Shown: piece after piece, positions 1 to 6,154 of the stretch
Layout: each line of letters begins with the position of its first letter
Position numbering within the stretch: position 1 is the first letter of the stretch
DNA from: CBFGRU01 sp965651255
Lineage (GTDB): Bacteria > Planctomycetota > Phycisphaerae > Phycisphaerales > SM1A02
Assembly (NCBI GenBank): GCA_965651255.1
Contig: CBFGRU010000119.1
Span: forward strand, 1-9,560
Direction of reading: 5' to 3'
Length of the DNA: 9,560 nucleotides
Program-made: the position numbers and the translations under genes
The notes under the pieces: model-generated
Told to the model about the DNA's origin: nothing
The model's database searches: none
The model's input: the letters and a program-made list of their open reading frames with translations, nothing else

Positions 1-174
1 GGTCTCATTCCAGACTCAGTCGAGTCGCAACCACACTTGAACAGATTCCCCGTCGCCAAGTTCGGTCTTGCGCCATTCATGCATCGGCTTAGCGCGATCT
101 TAACAGACACAGGCCACCATTCTCGCGTGTCAGTCGTCGAAGTCCCTCTAGGTTGTAACACAAAGGAATGCTTC
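1..174. other. Leader region upstream of pstS
   Basis: This stretch should hold the promoter and 5' untranslated leader of the pst operon. I see no gene on either strand that I would support. An open frame runs in phase with pstS from an ATG at 37, but its residues do not look like PstS or a signal peptide, so I treat it as leader. A short inverted repeat (GACTC at 13-17, GAGTC at 22-26) has no T-tract. I looked for two CTGTCA-like direct repeats (a Pho box) and found only weak fragments near 100-132. No -35/-10 pair stands out. Confidence 0.5.
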
Positions 175-1179
175 ATGATTTACCGTACTGCAGGCACTCT
201 CGCGGCCGCAGGAATCCTGGCCGGCACCATCGCCATGGTTGCCCCGTCGCAGGACAACTACGCTCGCCTTCGCGGCGCAGTTCGGGTTGACGGATCTTCG
301 ACCGTCTACCCCATCACCGAAGCCGTTGCGGAAGAGTTCTCCAAACTGGCTGAGAACGTGCGCGTCACCGTCGGCATTTCCGGTACGGGTGGCGGATTCA
401 AGCGATTCGCGATCGGCGAAACCGACATCTCGGATGCGTCCCGCCCGATCAAGAAGAGTGAAGCGGATCTCGCCAAAGAAAACAACATCAACTTCATCGA
501 AGTGCCCGTCTCATACGACGGCCTCTCGATCGTCATCAACAAGGCGAACTACTGGGTCGATCAACTCACCGTCGAAGATCTCAAGAAGATCTACCTCTCC
601 GAAGGTGGGGCCAAGACCTGGAAGGATGTGCGGAGCGATTGGCCGGATCGACCGATCAAGGTCTATTCGCCTGGCACTGACAGCGGAACGTTCGACTACT
701 TCAAGGAAGTCGTCCTCTCGTCCGGCCAGTCGATGCGATCGGATATGAGCGTCTCCGAGGATGACAACGTCCTGGTCAACGGAGTCGTAGGAGATGAAGG
801 CGCGATCGGCTACTTCGGCTGTGCCTACTACTTCGAGAATAAGGACAAGCTGAAAGTTGTCCCGATTGTCAATCCAGAAACGAAGAAAGCCGTCGTCCCC
901 ACACCAGAGACGATCGAGGGCGGAGATTATGCCCCCTTCAGCAGGCCTCTCTTCATCTATGTCAATGCCGATTCACTCCGCCGGCCTGAGGTGCGGTCGT
1001 TTGTTGAGTACTACCTCGCGAATGCCTCGCGGCTGGCAGCGGAGGTTGGATACGTTTCGCTCCCGACCGTGGTCTACGAACGAGCCACTCACAATGTCCG
1101 CACACGACGACTCGGCTCGCAGTATCTCGATGACAAGGGCGAACACAAGAAGGGCCCGGTCACAAAGATCTATCAGTGA
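175..1179 (+). CDS. pstS: Phosphate ABC transporter, substrate-binding protein PstS
   Basis: This is the extracytoplasmic phosphate-binding protein that hands phosphate to the PstC/PstA channel. The 334-residue product opens with a Sec-type signal peptide (about residues 1-26, hydrophobic core LAAAGILAGTIAMVA) with no lipobox cysteine, so it is probably soluble and periplasmic. Family hallmarks are the phosphate-loop segment DGSSTVYP (39-46), SGTGGG (69-74), the SDASRPIK stretch (86-93) and PGTDSGTFDYF (166-176), which typically contact the anion by main-chain and Ser/Thr/Asp/Arg groups. I chose the ATG at 175 because AAAGGA (162-167) lies 7 bases upstream and the signal peptide starts there; the ATG at 37 adds 46 unrelated residues. 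A basic, polar tail of about 30 residues follows the binding fold. It is the first gene of a pst operon, with pstC starting 3 bp after its stop. Confidence 0.95.
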   Translation: MIYRTAGTLAAAGILAGTIAMVAPSQDNYARLRGAVRVDGSSTVYPITEAVAEEFSKLAENVRVTVGISGTGGGFKRFAIGETDISDASRPIKKSEADLAKENNINFIEVPVSYDGLSIVINKANYWVDQLTVEDLKKIYLSEGGAKTWKDVRSDWPDRPIKVYSPGTDSGTFDYFKEVVLSSGQSMRSDMSVSEDDNVLVNGVVGDEGAIGYFGCAYYFENKDKLKVVPIVNPETKKAVVPTPETIEGGDYAPFSRPLFIYVNADSLRRPEVRSFVEYYLANASRLAAEVGYVSLPTVVYERATHNVRTRRLGSQYLDDKGEHKKGPVTKIYQ

Positions 1180-1182
1180 TCG

Positions 1183-2295
1183 ATGAACCACACTCCGGAT
1201 GTCGGCCGAGAGGCCCCGTCCGGATTTGCCGGAACGACCATGTCTGCCCATCACCGGTTGACGCCCGACACGAAGTTCATGATGACCACCGCGAACCCAG
1301 CTGCAGAGCAACCTTCCACGGCGTTCCGGGGTCGCGCACGGAGTCGCCCGCTGCGACAGCTTCGGGAAGGGTTGATCCGTCTCTTGCTCCTGGCCTGTGC
1401 GATGTTTTCGATCGCAACAACGATCGGCATCGTGCTGGTTCTCTTCAGCGAAACATTCGGGACGCGCTGGCTGGGCAGCATGATCGGTGTTGAATGGGCA
1501 TGGCTGAACCGCCCCGGCTTCTTCTCGTTTGAAGGGGTCTCCTTCTGGGAGTTCATCACCGGCGGTGAGTGGAACCCCCTGCTCGGCTCCGAACAGCACT
1601 TCGGCATCTGGCCGCTAATCTGCGGCACGATGCTTGTCACGGGTGTGGCGATGGTGATCGCGATCCCACTTGGATTGATCACCGCTGTATTCATGTCCGA
1701 GTACGCGCCGAAGCGGTTGCGCAACATACTCAAGCCGGTTCTGGAAGTGCTTGCTGGTGTTCCGACGGTGGTTTACGGGTTCTTCGCGCTGACCGTGATT
1801 ACTCCGTTCCTCCGATCCATCAGTGATGGCTTCGATGTGTACAACGCCACGAGCGCCGGCATTGCCGTCGGCATCATGTGCCTTCCGATCGTCACATCAA
1901 TTTCTGAAGATGCGCTGCAGTCGGTCCCCCGCGCGCTTCGTGAAGGGGCATACGGCCTGGGTGGAACCAAGTTCGATGTTTCGGTGCGCGTGGTTGTTCC
2001 GGCTGGACTCTCGGGCATCGTGGCGGCGAGTCTCCTGGCCATTGCGCGGGCGGTGGGCGAAACGATGATTGTCGCCCTCGCAGCGGGAAACCTGGCGCAA
2101 CTCACACTCGATCCCCGAGGCCAGACGCAGACGATGACCGCCTACATGGTGCAGATTTTCCTGGGCGATGTGAGCAATCTTGGTGTCGAGTATTACTCGA
2201 GCTACGCCGTCGCGGCCACGCTCTTCACCATCACGCTCATCCTTACGCTGATCGGTCAGTACATTCGCATCAAGTTCCGTGAGGAGTACGAATGA
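1183..2295 (+). CDS. pstC: Phosphate ABC transporter, permease PstC
   Basis: This is one of the two inner-membrane permease subunits for high-affinity phosphate import. The 370-residue protein has about six membrane helices (roughly 64-88, 145-172, 188-208, 222-240, 270-300 and 340-362). The cytoplasmic EAA loop that docks on PstB lies around 242-275 (EDALQSVPRALREGAYGLGG followed by the VVPAGLSGI segment). The ARAVGETM motif before the last helices is typical of PstC/PstA. The outer loop between helices 1 and 2 (about 89-143) is fairly long, as is usual in PstC. The polar N-terminus of about 60 residues is uncertain: ATGs at 1183, 1240 and 1279 are all in frame and none has a good Shine-Dalgarno sequence. 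I kept 1183 because it lies 3 bp after the pstS stop. The last codons overlap pstA in an ATGA junction. Confidence 0.93.
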   Translation: MNHTPDVGREAPSGFAGTTMSAHHRLTPDTKFMMTTANPAAEQPSTAFRGRARSRPLRQLREGLIRLLLLACAMFSIATTIGIVLVLFSETFGTRWLGSMIGVEWAWLNRPGFFSFEGVSFWEFITGGEWNPLLGSEQHFGIWPLICGTMLVTGVAMVIAIPLGLITAVFMSEYAPKRLRNILKPVLEVLAGVPTVVYGFFALTVITPFLRSISDGFDVYNATSAGIAVGIMCLPIVTSISEDALQSVPRALREGAYGLGGTKFDVSVRVVVPAGLSGIVAASLLAIARAVGETMIVALAAGNLAQLTLDPRGQTQTMTAYMVQIFLGDVSNLGVEYYSSYAVAATLFTITLILTLIGQYIRIKFREEYE

Positions 2296-3533
2296 CAGAT
2301 CGACATCGAAGCATGGCCGGCCGACTGGCCCTCAACAAGGGGTTTGCTGCGATCTGTATCGCTGCGGCAACCGTTTCGGTGATCGTGCTTGGCATTCTGC
2401 TGACCTCGGTCGCGCTTGATGGCTTCCCGCAACTCAGTTGGTCATTCGTCACGGAACCGCCTTCGCGTGATGCAAGCGCTGCCGGCATCGGACCTGCACT
2501 TTGGGGCACCGTGTGGATCTGCTGCATCTGCGGATTGACAGCCATCCCCCTTGGCGTCGGGACTGCCATCTTCCTGGAAGAGTACAAGCCGAAGAGCCGA
2601 CTCTTCATGGCGCTGCACAGCTTCGTTCAACTCAACATCGGGAATCTTGCCGGCGTCCCTTCGATTGTCTACGGCATCCTCGGCCTGACGATCTTCGTCA
2701 ACATGGGTGGCCTGTTCGGAAATGCGCGCGAGCCGCATTACCAGATCGGTGTCCAGTGGTACGATGCGGTATTTGATGCGGCGGACAATTATCTTCTCAT
2801 CCCGGTTGACCACCAGCAAGCTGAGCCGATTGAGTTCCGCACAGGTCTGACCGCGGTCGCAGACTCCACAGGCGACTCGTACACGATTCGCGTTTTGAGT
2901 TATGACGAGATCGACACACTGCGCCTGCAGTTTGAGGACCGGGCGGCAGCGTTTCAATCGCCGGACGATGCAACACTCGCGGAGTTGCGCGCAGAGATGC
3001 TCGGCGGTGCAATTGAAGAAGATGCGTATGTTCAGCGGTACGACCAGAAGAAGTGGTACTACGCTCAGCTTCCGTTCGGTCGCAGTGTCTTCGCGGGTGG
3101 GCTGACGCTGATGCTCGTGGTGCTTCCCATCATCATCATCGCTTCACAGGAAGCGATTCGCGCGGTCCCGAACTCACTCCGACACGGCGCGCTCGGCCTT
3201 GGTGCAACGAAGTGGCAGATGATTCGCAAGATGACTCTCCCGGCGGCGATCCCCGGCATCATGACCGGATCCATTCTGGCGATGAGCCGTGCAATCGGAG
3301 AAGCCGCGCCGATTCTCATCATTACCGGCATCGTCTTCGTGCGCTTTACACCGCAGCACGCGATGGATGAATTCACCGCGATGCCACTCCAGATCTTCAA
3401 CTGGGCGTCACGCCCCCAAGCCGAGTTCCATGACATTGCCGCGACCGGAATCATCATTCTGCTCGCCATTCTGTTGACCTTCAACACGACGGCCGTGTTT
3501 ATCCGCCAGTACTTCCAACGGCCGCTGAAGTAA
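2292..3533 (+). CDS. pstA: Phosphate ABC transporter, permease PstA, with large outer-loop insertion
   Basis: This is the second permease subunit of the phosphate importer. Membrane helices are seen near residues 17-41, 66-93, 112-137, 264-285, about 315-348 and 383-405. The EAA loop is at about 286-320 (SQEAIRAVPNSLRHGALGLG, then KMTLPAAIPGIMTG), followed by the MSRAIGEAAP motif typical of PstA. At 413 residues it is well above the usual length of about 290. The excess is a soluble, acidic, charged segment of about 120 residues (roughly 139-262) between helices 3 and 4. By the E. coli PstA topology this loop faces the periplasm, where E. coli has only a few residues. The frame is open throughout, so a frameshift artefact is unlikely. 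GAGGAG (2281-2286) precedes the ATG, which overlaps the pstC stop by 4 bp, suggesting translational coupling. Confidence 0.92.
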   Translation: MTDRHRSMAGRLALNKGFAAICIAAATVSVIVLGILLTSVALDGFPQLSWSFVTEPPSRDASAAGIGPALWGTVWICCICGLTAIPLGVGTAIFLEEYKPKSRLFMALHSFVQLNIGNLAGVPSIVYGILGLTIFVNMGGLFGNAREPHYQIGVQWYDAVFDAADNYLLIPVDHQQAEPIEFRTGLTAVADSTGDSYTIRVLSYDEIDTLRLQFEDRAAAFQSPDDATLAELRAEMLGGAIEEDAYVQRYDQKKWYYAQLPFGRSVFAGGLTLMLVVLPIIIIASQEAIRAVPNSLRHGALGLGATKWQMIRKMTLPAAIPGIMTGSILAMSRAIGEAAPILIITGIVFVRFTPQHAMDEFTAMPLQIFNWASRPQAEFHDIAATGIIILLAILLTFNTTAVFIRQYFQRPLK

Positions 3534-3538
3534 CTCCA

Positions 3539-4435
3539 ATGAGCTCACTCATGACACAATCCGGCCCCACCATCCCTGAGCAAACCGATCCCGTATCAAA
3601 TGAAAGTCGTCGCACGCCCGCGATTCATCTGCGGAAGACCGGGCGAAGCGATTCAACACGAGGTCAATCCGGGGTCGCCGCCGAAACTTCGGTCACCATC
3701 GCGAACTTCAACGCCTGGTACGGCGACTTTCAGGCGCTGATCAACCTCTCGATGGAGATTCCCAAACGTCGCGTCACCGCCCTGATTGGTCCATCTGGAT
3801 GCGGCAAGAGCACGTTTCTTCGTTGGATCAACCGCATGAATGACCTCATCCCCGGGGCTCGGGCAGAGGGCACACTGGACCTGCATGGGACGAACATCCT
3901 CGCCCGCTCGACGGATGCCGTTGAACTCCGCCGTCGCATCGGCATGGTGTTCCAGAAACCCAATCCGTTCCCCAAGTCCATCTACGACAATGTTGCCTTC
4001 GGCCCACGCCTTCATCGAAAGATGAGTCGAAGTGATCTCGACATCCTGGTCGAGAAGTCACTGCAATCCGCAGCATTGTGGAATGAAGTGAAGGATCGCC
4101 TTCACACGTCGGCGCTCGGACTTTCGGGCGGTCAGCAGCAACGACTGTGCATCGCCCGCGCAATCGCGGTCGGTCCCGAGATTCTGTTGATGGATGAGCC
4201 GTGCTCTGCGCTCGATCCAAAGTCCACTGCTCGCATTGAAGAACTCATTGCAGAATTGCGTGAGCGATACACGATCATCATCGTGACACACAACATGCAG
4301 CAGGCCGCGCGAGTCAGTGATCTGACCGCATTCTTCTGTGAGGGCCGCCTGGTGGAAGTTGGTCCGACCTCTCACCTGTTCACCAATCCCAAGTCCAAGG
4401 AGACAGAGGATTACATCACCGGTCGCTTCGGCTGA
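3539..4435 (+). CDS. pstB: Phosphate ABC transporter, ATP-binding protein PstB
   Basis: This is the cytoplasmic ATPase that drives phosphate import by PstSCA. All ABC motifs are intact in the 298-residue product: Walker A GPSGCGKST (84-92), Q-loop glutamine Q139 in VFQKPNPFPKSIYDN (a PstB signature), ABC signature LSGGQQQR (195-202), Walker B ILLMDEP with D219 and E220, D-loop SALDPKST (223-230) and the switch histidine H251. It is about 40 residues longer than E. coli PstB (257), all of it a polar, low-complexity N-terminal extension before the first strand (VTIANFNAWYG). Only the ATGs at 3539 and 3551 are plausible in-frame starts, so most of the extension must be translated. No clear Shine-Dalgarno sequence precedes it. 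The gene starts 5 bp after pstA, so coupling is likely. Confidence 0.95.
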   Translation: MSSLMTQSGPTIPEQTDPVSNESRRTPAIHLRKTGRSDSTRGQSGVAAETSVTIANFNAWYGDFQALINLSMEIPKRRVTALIGPSGCGKSTFLRWINRMNDLIPGARAEGTLDLHGTNILARSTDAVELRRRIGMVFQKPNPFPKSIYDNVAFGPRLHRKMSRSDLDILVEKSLQSAALWNEVKDRLHTSALGLSGGQQQRLCIARAIAVGPEILLMDEPCSALDPKSTARIEELIAELRERYTIIIVTHNMQQAARVSDLTAFFCEGRLVEVGPTSHLFTNPKSKETEDYITGRFG

Positions 4436-4463
4436 TCACCTGTCCCGCTGTTCCGCACCACAC

Positions 4464-4481
4464 TTGCCGTACCGACGGCAG
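4464..4481 (+). other. Hairpin between pstB and phoU
   Basis: TGCCGT (4465-4470) and ACGGCA (4475-4480) form a perfect 6-bp stem around the loop ACCG, extendable by a T-G wobble at 4464/4481. It sits 13 bases before the phoU start codon, and no T-tract follows, so it does not look like a terminator. Its position in the only sizeable gap of the pst operon suggests a role in mRNA processing, or in limiting phoU translation, but that is inference. A stem of this size can also occur by chance in GC-rich DNA. Confidence 0.4.
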
Positions 4482-4494
4482 AAACTATTCGACG

Positions 4495-5148
4495 ATGCCC
4501 ATCGATCTTCAGACAGAACTTACCTATCTCCGCCGCTCCATCCTGAGCATGGGCGCGCTCGTCGAACAGCGCGTTCACATGGCGATCGACGGACTCTTCC
4601 GGGCCGACATCAACGCCGCCACGAAGGTGCGCAAGGGGGACGACGAGGTTGATGCGATGGAAGTGCGTATCGAGGAAGCATGCCTCCGCATTCTTGCCCT
4701 CTCGCACCCGGTCGCGAAAGACCTGCGATTCGTCCTGGCGGTCATGCGCATCAACAACGATCTGGAGCGGATCGGCGACATGGCCAAGTCAGTCGCCAAA
4801 CGGGCACTCCACCTGGCGGAGGCCGGCCCGGTCGATCTGCCTGCGGGTCTTGAGAAGATGGCCATCGCCACCCAACAGATGCTCGCCGATGCGCTGGCTT
4901 CGCTCACGGATGGCGATGTTGAACTGGCCCGCCGAATTCGGGCGGCCGACAAGCGGGTGGATGATCTCCTGAAAGAGATCTTTGCCTGGGTTCAACTGGA
5001 GATTCCCAGGCACGTTGAAGCCACCAAGTCATCAATCGACATTCTCTCCGTCGCGCGCCGATTTGAACGAATTTCCGACCTCGCGACAAACATGGCAGAA
5101 GATGTGATCTTCCTGATCGAAGGCGAGTTGGTCCGGCACTCACACTGA
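4495..5148 (+). CDS. phoU: Phosphate-specific transport system accessory protein PhoU
   Basis: PhoU links the Pst transporter to phosphate signalling, holding the PhoR/PhoB pathway off when phosphate is plentiful and restraining Pst uptake. The 217-residue protein is all-helical with two tandem PhoU repeats (about 8-105 and 120-210), the usual family length. Each repeat carries the metal-binding E-x3-D type motif: NNDLERIGDMA (E91, D95) and ARRFERISDLATNM (E191, D195). HPVAKDLRFVLAVMRI (71-86) is a further hallmark. It lies 59 bp after pstB, the widest gap in the operon, with a hairpin just upstream and no recognisable Shine-Dalgarno sequence. It is presumably co-transcribed with pstSCAB. No sensor kinase or response regulator is visible in the window, so its signalling partner must be elsewhere. 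Confidence 0.95.
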   Translation: MPIDLQTELTYLRRSILSMGALVEQRVHMAIDGLFRADINAATKVRKGDDEVDAMEVRIEEACLRILALSHPVAKDLRFVLAVMRINNDLERIGDMAKSVAKRALHLAEAGPVDLPAGLEKMAIATQQMLADALASLTDGDVELARRIRAADKRVDDLLKEIFAWVQLEIPRHVEATKSSIDILSVARRFERISDLATNMAEDVIFLIEGELVRHSH

Positions 5149-5173
5149 TGGCCGCGCGGGACGTGTGCCCACG

Positions 5174-5210
5174 AAAAAACGCCCCAGCGCGGCAAGCCGA
5201 CGCCGAGGCG
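5174..5210 (-). terminator. Intrinsic terminator for the Bfd-like gene
   Basis: Read on the minus strand, CGCCTCGGCG (5210-5201) pairs with CGCTGGGGCG (5189-5180) in a 10-bp GC-rich stem with two G-U wobbles. The 11-nt loop can itself partly pair (CGGC/GCCG). The stem is followed at once by TTTTTT (5179-5174). This is a textbook Rho-independent terminator for transcription coming from the Bfd-like gene. On the + strand the same bases still fold (AGCGC 5186-5190 with GCGCT 5208-5212), but no T-run follows, so it would stop phoU transcripts only weakly if at all. Confidence 0.85.
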
Positions 5211-5271
5211 CTTCCGGGGGCAATCTTCTCAAGAACTATACTTTTTGCCTCCCGCGGCGTCAACTTCGGCG

Positions 5272-5312
5272 TACACGCCCTCACGAGTCTCTGCGGCCGA
5301 TTACACGCCCTC
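5272..5312 (-). repeat. 11-bp direct repeat, 30-bp period, across the Bfd-like stop codon
   Basis: GAGGGCGTGTA occurs on the minus strand at 5312-5302 and again at 5282-5272. The copies are exactly 30 bp (10 codons) apart and in the same frame. In the first copy the next base makes the TAA stop; in the second it makes TAC (Tyr). The flanking bases do not match, so only the 11-bp core is repeated. Confidence 0.6.
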
Positions 5313-5537
5313 GTTTGCTTCCTCTGACAGTATTCGGGCCTGTTCTTCCTCGCTCAGAATCGGCAGCGTTTCGAGTCCGGTCCGCAGCGAAAGGCGAATG
5401 TACGGCTCGCATCGAGCGCATGATGTCGCGCACCCGGTTTGGCGGCGGATCGACTCGAAACCCAATCCATCCCGCTTCGCGAGCTGCAGAAGCTCCGCGA
5501 AGGTGACATCATGACAAATGCAACGGTCAACCGCCAT
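5301..5537 (-). CDS. Bfd-like [2Fe-2S]-binding protein
   Basis: This is a small stand-alone protein of the bacterioferritin-associated ferredoxin (BFD) type. Such proteins hold a [2Fe-2S] cluster in a helix-turn-helix fold and act in iron release or electron transfer; the partner here is unknown. The 78-residue product has the expected ligands: C6-x-C8 at the N-terminus (RCICHDVTF) and C40-x2-C43 in CATSCARCEPYIR. There is one extra cysteine at 36. The spacing matches E. coli Bfd (C-x-C, about 30 residues, C-x2-C). The start at 5537 is supported by AGGA (5545-5548 on the minus strand) 7 bases upstream. It is divergent from the ArsR-type regulator and ends before a strong terminator. The frame stays open for 23 more codons after the TAA, and an 11-bp repeat spans the stop. 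Confidence 0.85.
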   Translation of the reverse strand: MAVDRCICHDVTFAELLQLAKRDGLGFESIRRQTGCATSCARCEPYIRLSLRTGLETLPILSEEEQARILSEEANEGV

Positions 5538-5639
5538 GCCGCCATCCTAGATCAGGTATCGAGGATGAACGCGGCGACTTGTGGATGGAAGTTGCACGTT
5601 CGGTCGATCTGGAACCGGTAAGCGGGCTATGCTTGCCAC

Positions 5640-5661
5640 ATTCGGCAATAGATCGCCGAAT
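5640..5661. promoter_or_regulatory. Palindromic operator candidate between the Bfd-like and ArsR-type genes
   Basis: A 22-bp inverted repeat has perfect 7-bp arms, ATTCGGC (5640-5646) and GCCGAAT (5655-5661). The 8-bp centre is itself partly symmetric (AT at 5648-5649 mirrored by AT at 5652-5653), so 18 of 22 positions obey the symmetry. It lies about 75 bp before the ArsR-type start and about 100 bp from the Bfd-like start, inside the only divergent promoter region of the window. ArsR-family dimers bind such imperfect palindromes and commonly autoregulate, so this is a reasonable operator for the neighbouring regulator. As RNA it would also form a hairpin. A second, weaker inverted repeat (ACCGC 5665-5669, GCGGT 5678-5682) follows closely. 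I could not pick out firm -35/-10 boxes on either strand. Confidence 0.5.
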
Positions 5662-5735
5662 CCGACCGCGGCTCGTAGCGGTCAATTCATCCTTACTCCT
5701 TCATTACCCGCTGTACGGAAAGCGAGAGTCAGATC

Positions 5736-6089
5736 ATGGCGAAACGGAAGCGCACCTCATCCAAGCGAAGTTCAGCCCGCACGAATGTTGATCTTGGAAC
5801 CTTGCTGAGTCTTCTCTCAGGCGACGTGCGCCGCGCGATCCTTCTGGAACTCGCCCGGAATCCGCGCGAGGTGACCGCACTCGCCGAGATCGCTGAAGCG
5901 GAAATCTCCGTCGTGAGCCACAACCTTCGCCGGCTGCGCGAATCGGGTCTTGTCAAGCAGACGCCCGTTTCCCGCCAGCGTATCTATGAACTGACCGATT
6001 CCGTTCAGGTCACAAAGCGCGGTGGCAAGGTCACGATCAGCTTCCCCGCCACCGCAGGCGAAGGAGTTGTCGTCACCGCGGCGAGTTGA
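5736..6089 (+). CDS. ArsR-type winged helix-turn-helix transcriptional regulator
   Basis: This is a small DNA-binding regulator, probably dimeric. The 117-residue protein has a lysine/arginine/serine-rich N-terminal tail (1-17) and then an ArsR-like winged helix (about 19-90): LLSLLSGDVRRAILLELA, a helix-turn-helix with probable recognition helix SVVSHNLRRLRESGLV (58-73), and the wing KQTPVSRQRIYELT. There is no cysteine in the whole protein, so the classical ELCVCD metal site of ArsR/SmtB is absent. It may sense something else or respond to expression level alone. The start is preceded by a modest GAGAG (5724-5728). The gene is divergent from the Bfd-like gene, with a good palindrome between them, and is followed 61 bp later by a HAD phosphatase. 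The natural signal and targets cannot be read from the sequence. Confidence 0.85.
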   Translation: MAKRKRTSSKRSSARTNVDLGTLLSLLSGDVRRAILLELARNPREVTALAEIAEAEISVVSHNLRRLRESGLVKQTPVSRQRIYELTDSVQVTKRGGKVTISFPATAGEGVVVTAAS

Positions 6090-6154
6090 TGCTGGTCGGC
6101 GGTGATCCGTTCAACGCGCCTGCTCTGTCCACCATCCGGGCACCTGCTGGATGA
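6089..6154 (+). other. Possible 21-codon coupling ORF between the regulator and the HAD gene
   Basis: An ATG overlaps the regulator's stop (TGATG at 6087-6091), and the frame runs 21 codons to a TGA that overlaps the HAD start (ATGA at 6151-6154). It begins MLVGGDPFNAP. It fills the gap exactly, so ribosomes could be carried from one gene to the next. No good Shine-Dalgarno sequence precedes it, and an open frame of this length is common by chance in GC-rich DNA. I list it as a possibility only. Confidence 0.2.

Noticed and set aside
90..140. Possible Pho box before pstS
   Set aside because: GACACAG and GTGTCAG fragments are present, but there is no pair of CTGTCA-like repeats at 11-bp spacing; too weak to call.
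37..174. In-frame upstream extension of pstS from the ATG at 37
   Set aside because: The 46 added residues do not match PstS and would bury the signal peptide; the ATG at 175 has an AAAGGA site at the right distance.
239..748. + strand open frame of 169 codons
   Set aside because: Out-of-phase shadow of pstS; Arg/Ser/Pro-rich composition typical of the wrong frame in GC-rich DNA.
973..1733. Minus-strand open frames under the pstS/pstC junction
   Set aside because: Antisense to well-supported genes and without recognisable motifs.
5215..5252. Inverted repeat GGGGGCAA/TTGCCTCC with a nearby T5 run
   Set aside because: The loop is about 20 bases and the T-run lies inside the loop rather than after the stem, so it is not a terminator; probably chance.
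5354..5545. Second minus-strand frame overlapping the Bfd-like gene
   Set aside because: It shares the region but lacks the cysteine motif; the other frame has both the ferredoxin motif and a correctly spaced AGGA.
5579..5808. Two overlapping + strand open frames before the ArsR-type gene
   Set aside because: They run through the promoter/operator region and into the regulator gene in the wrong phase; composition is not protein-like and no ribosome site is evident.
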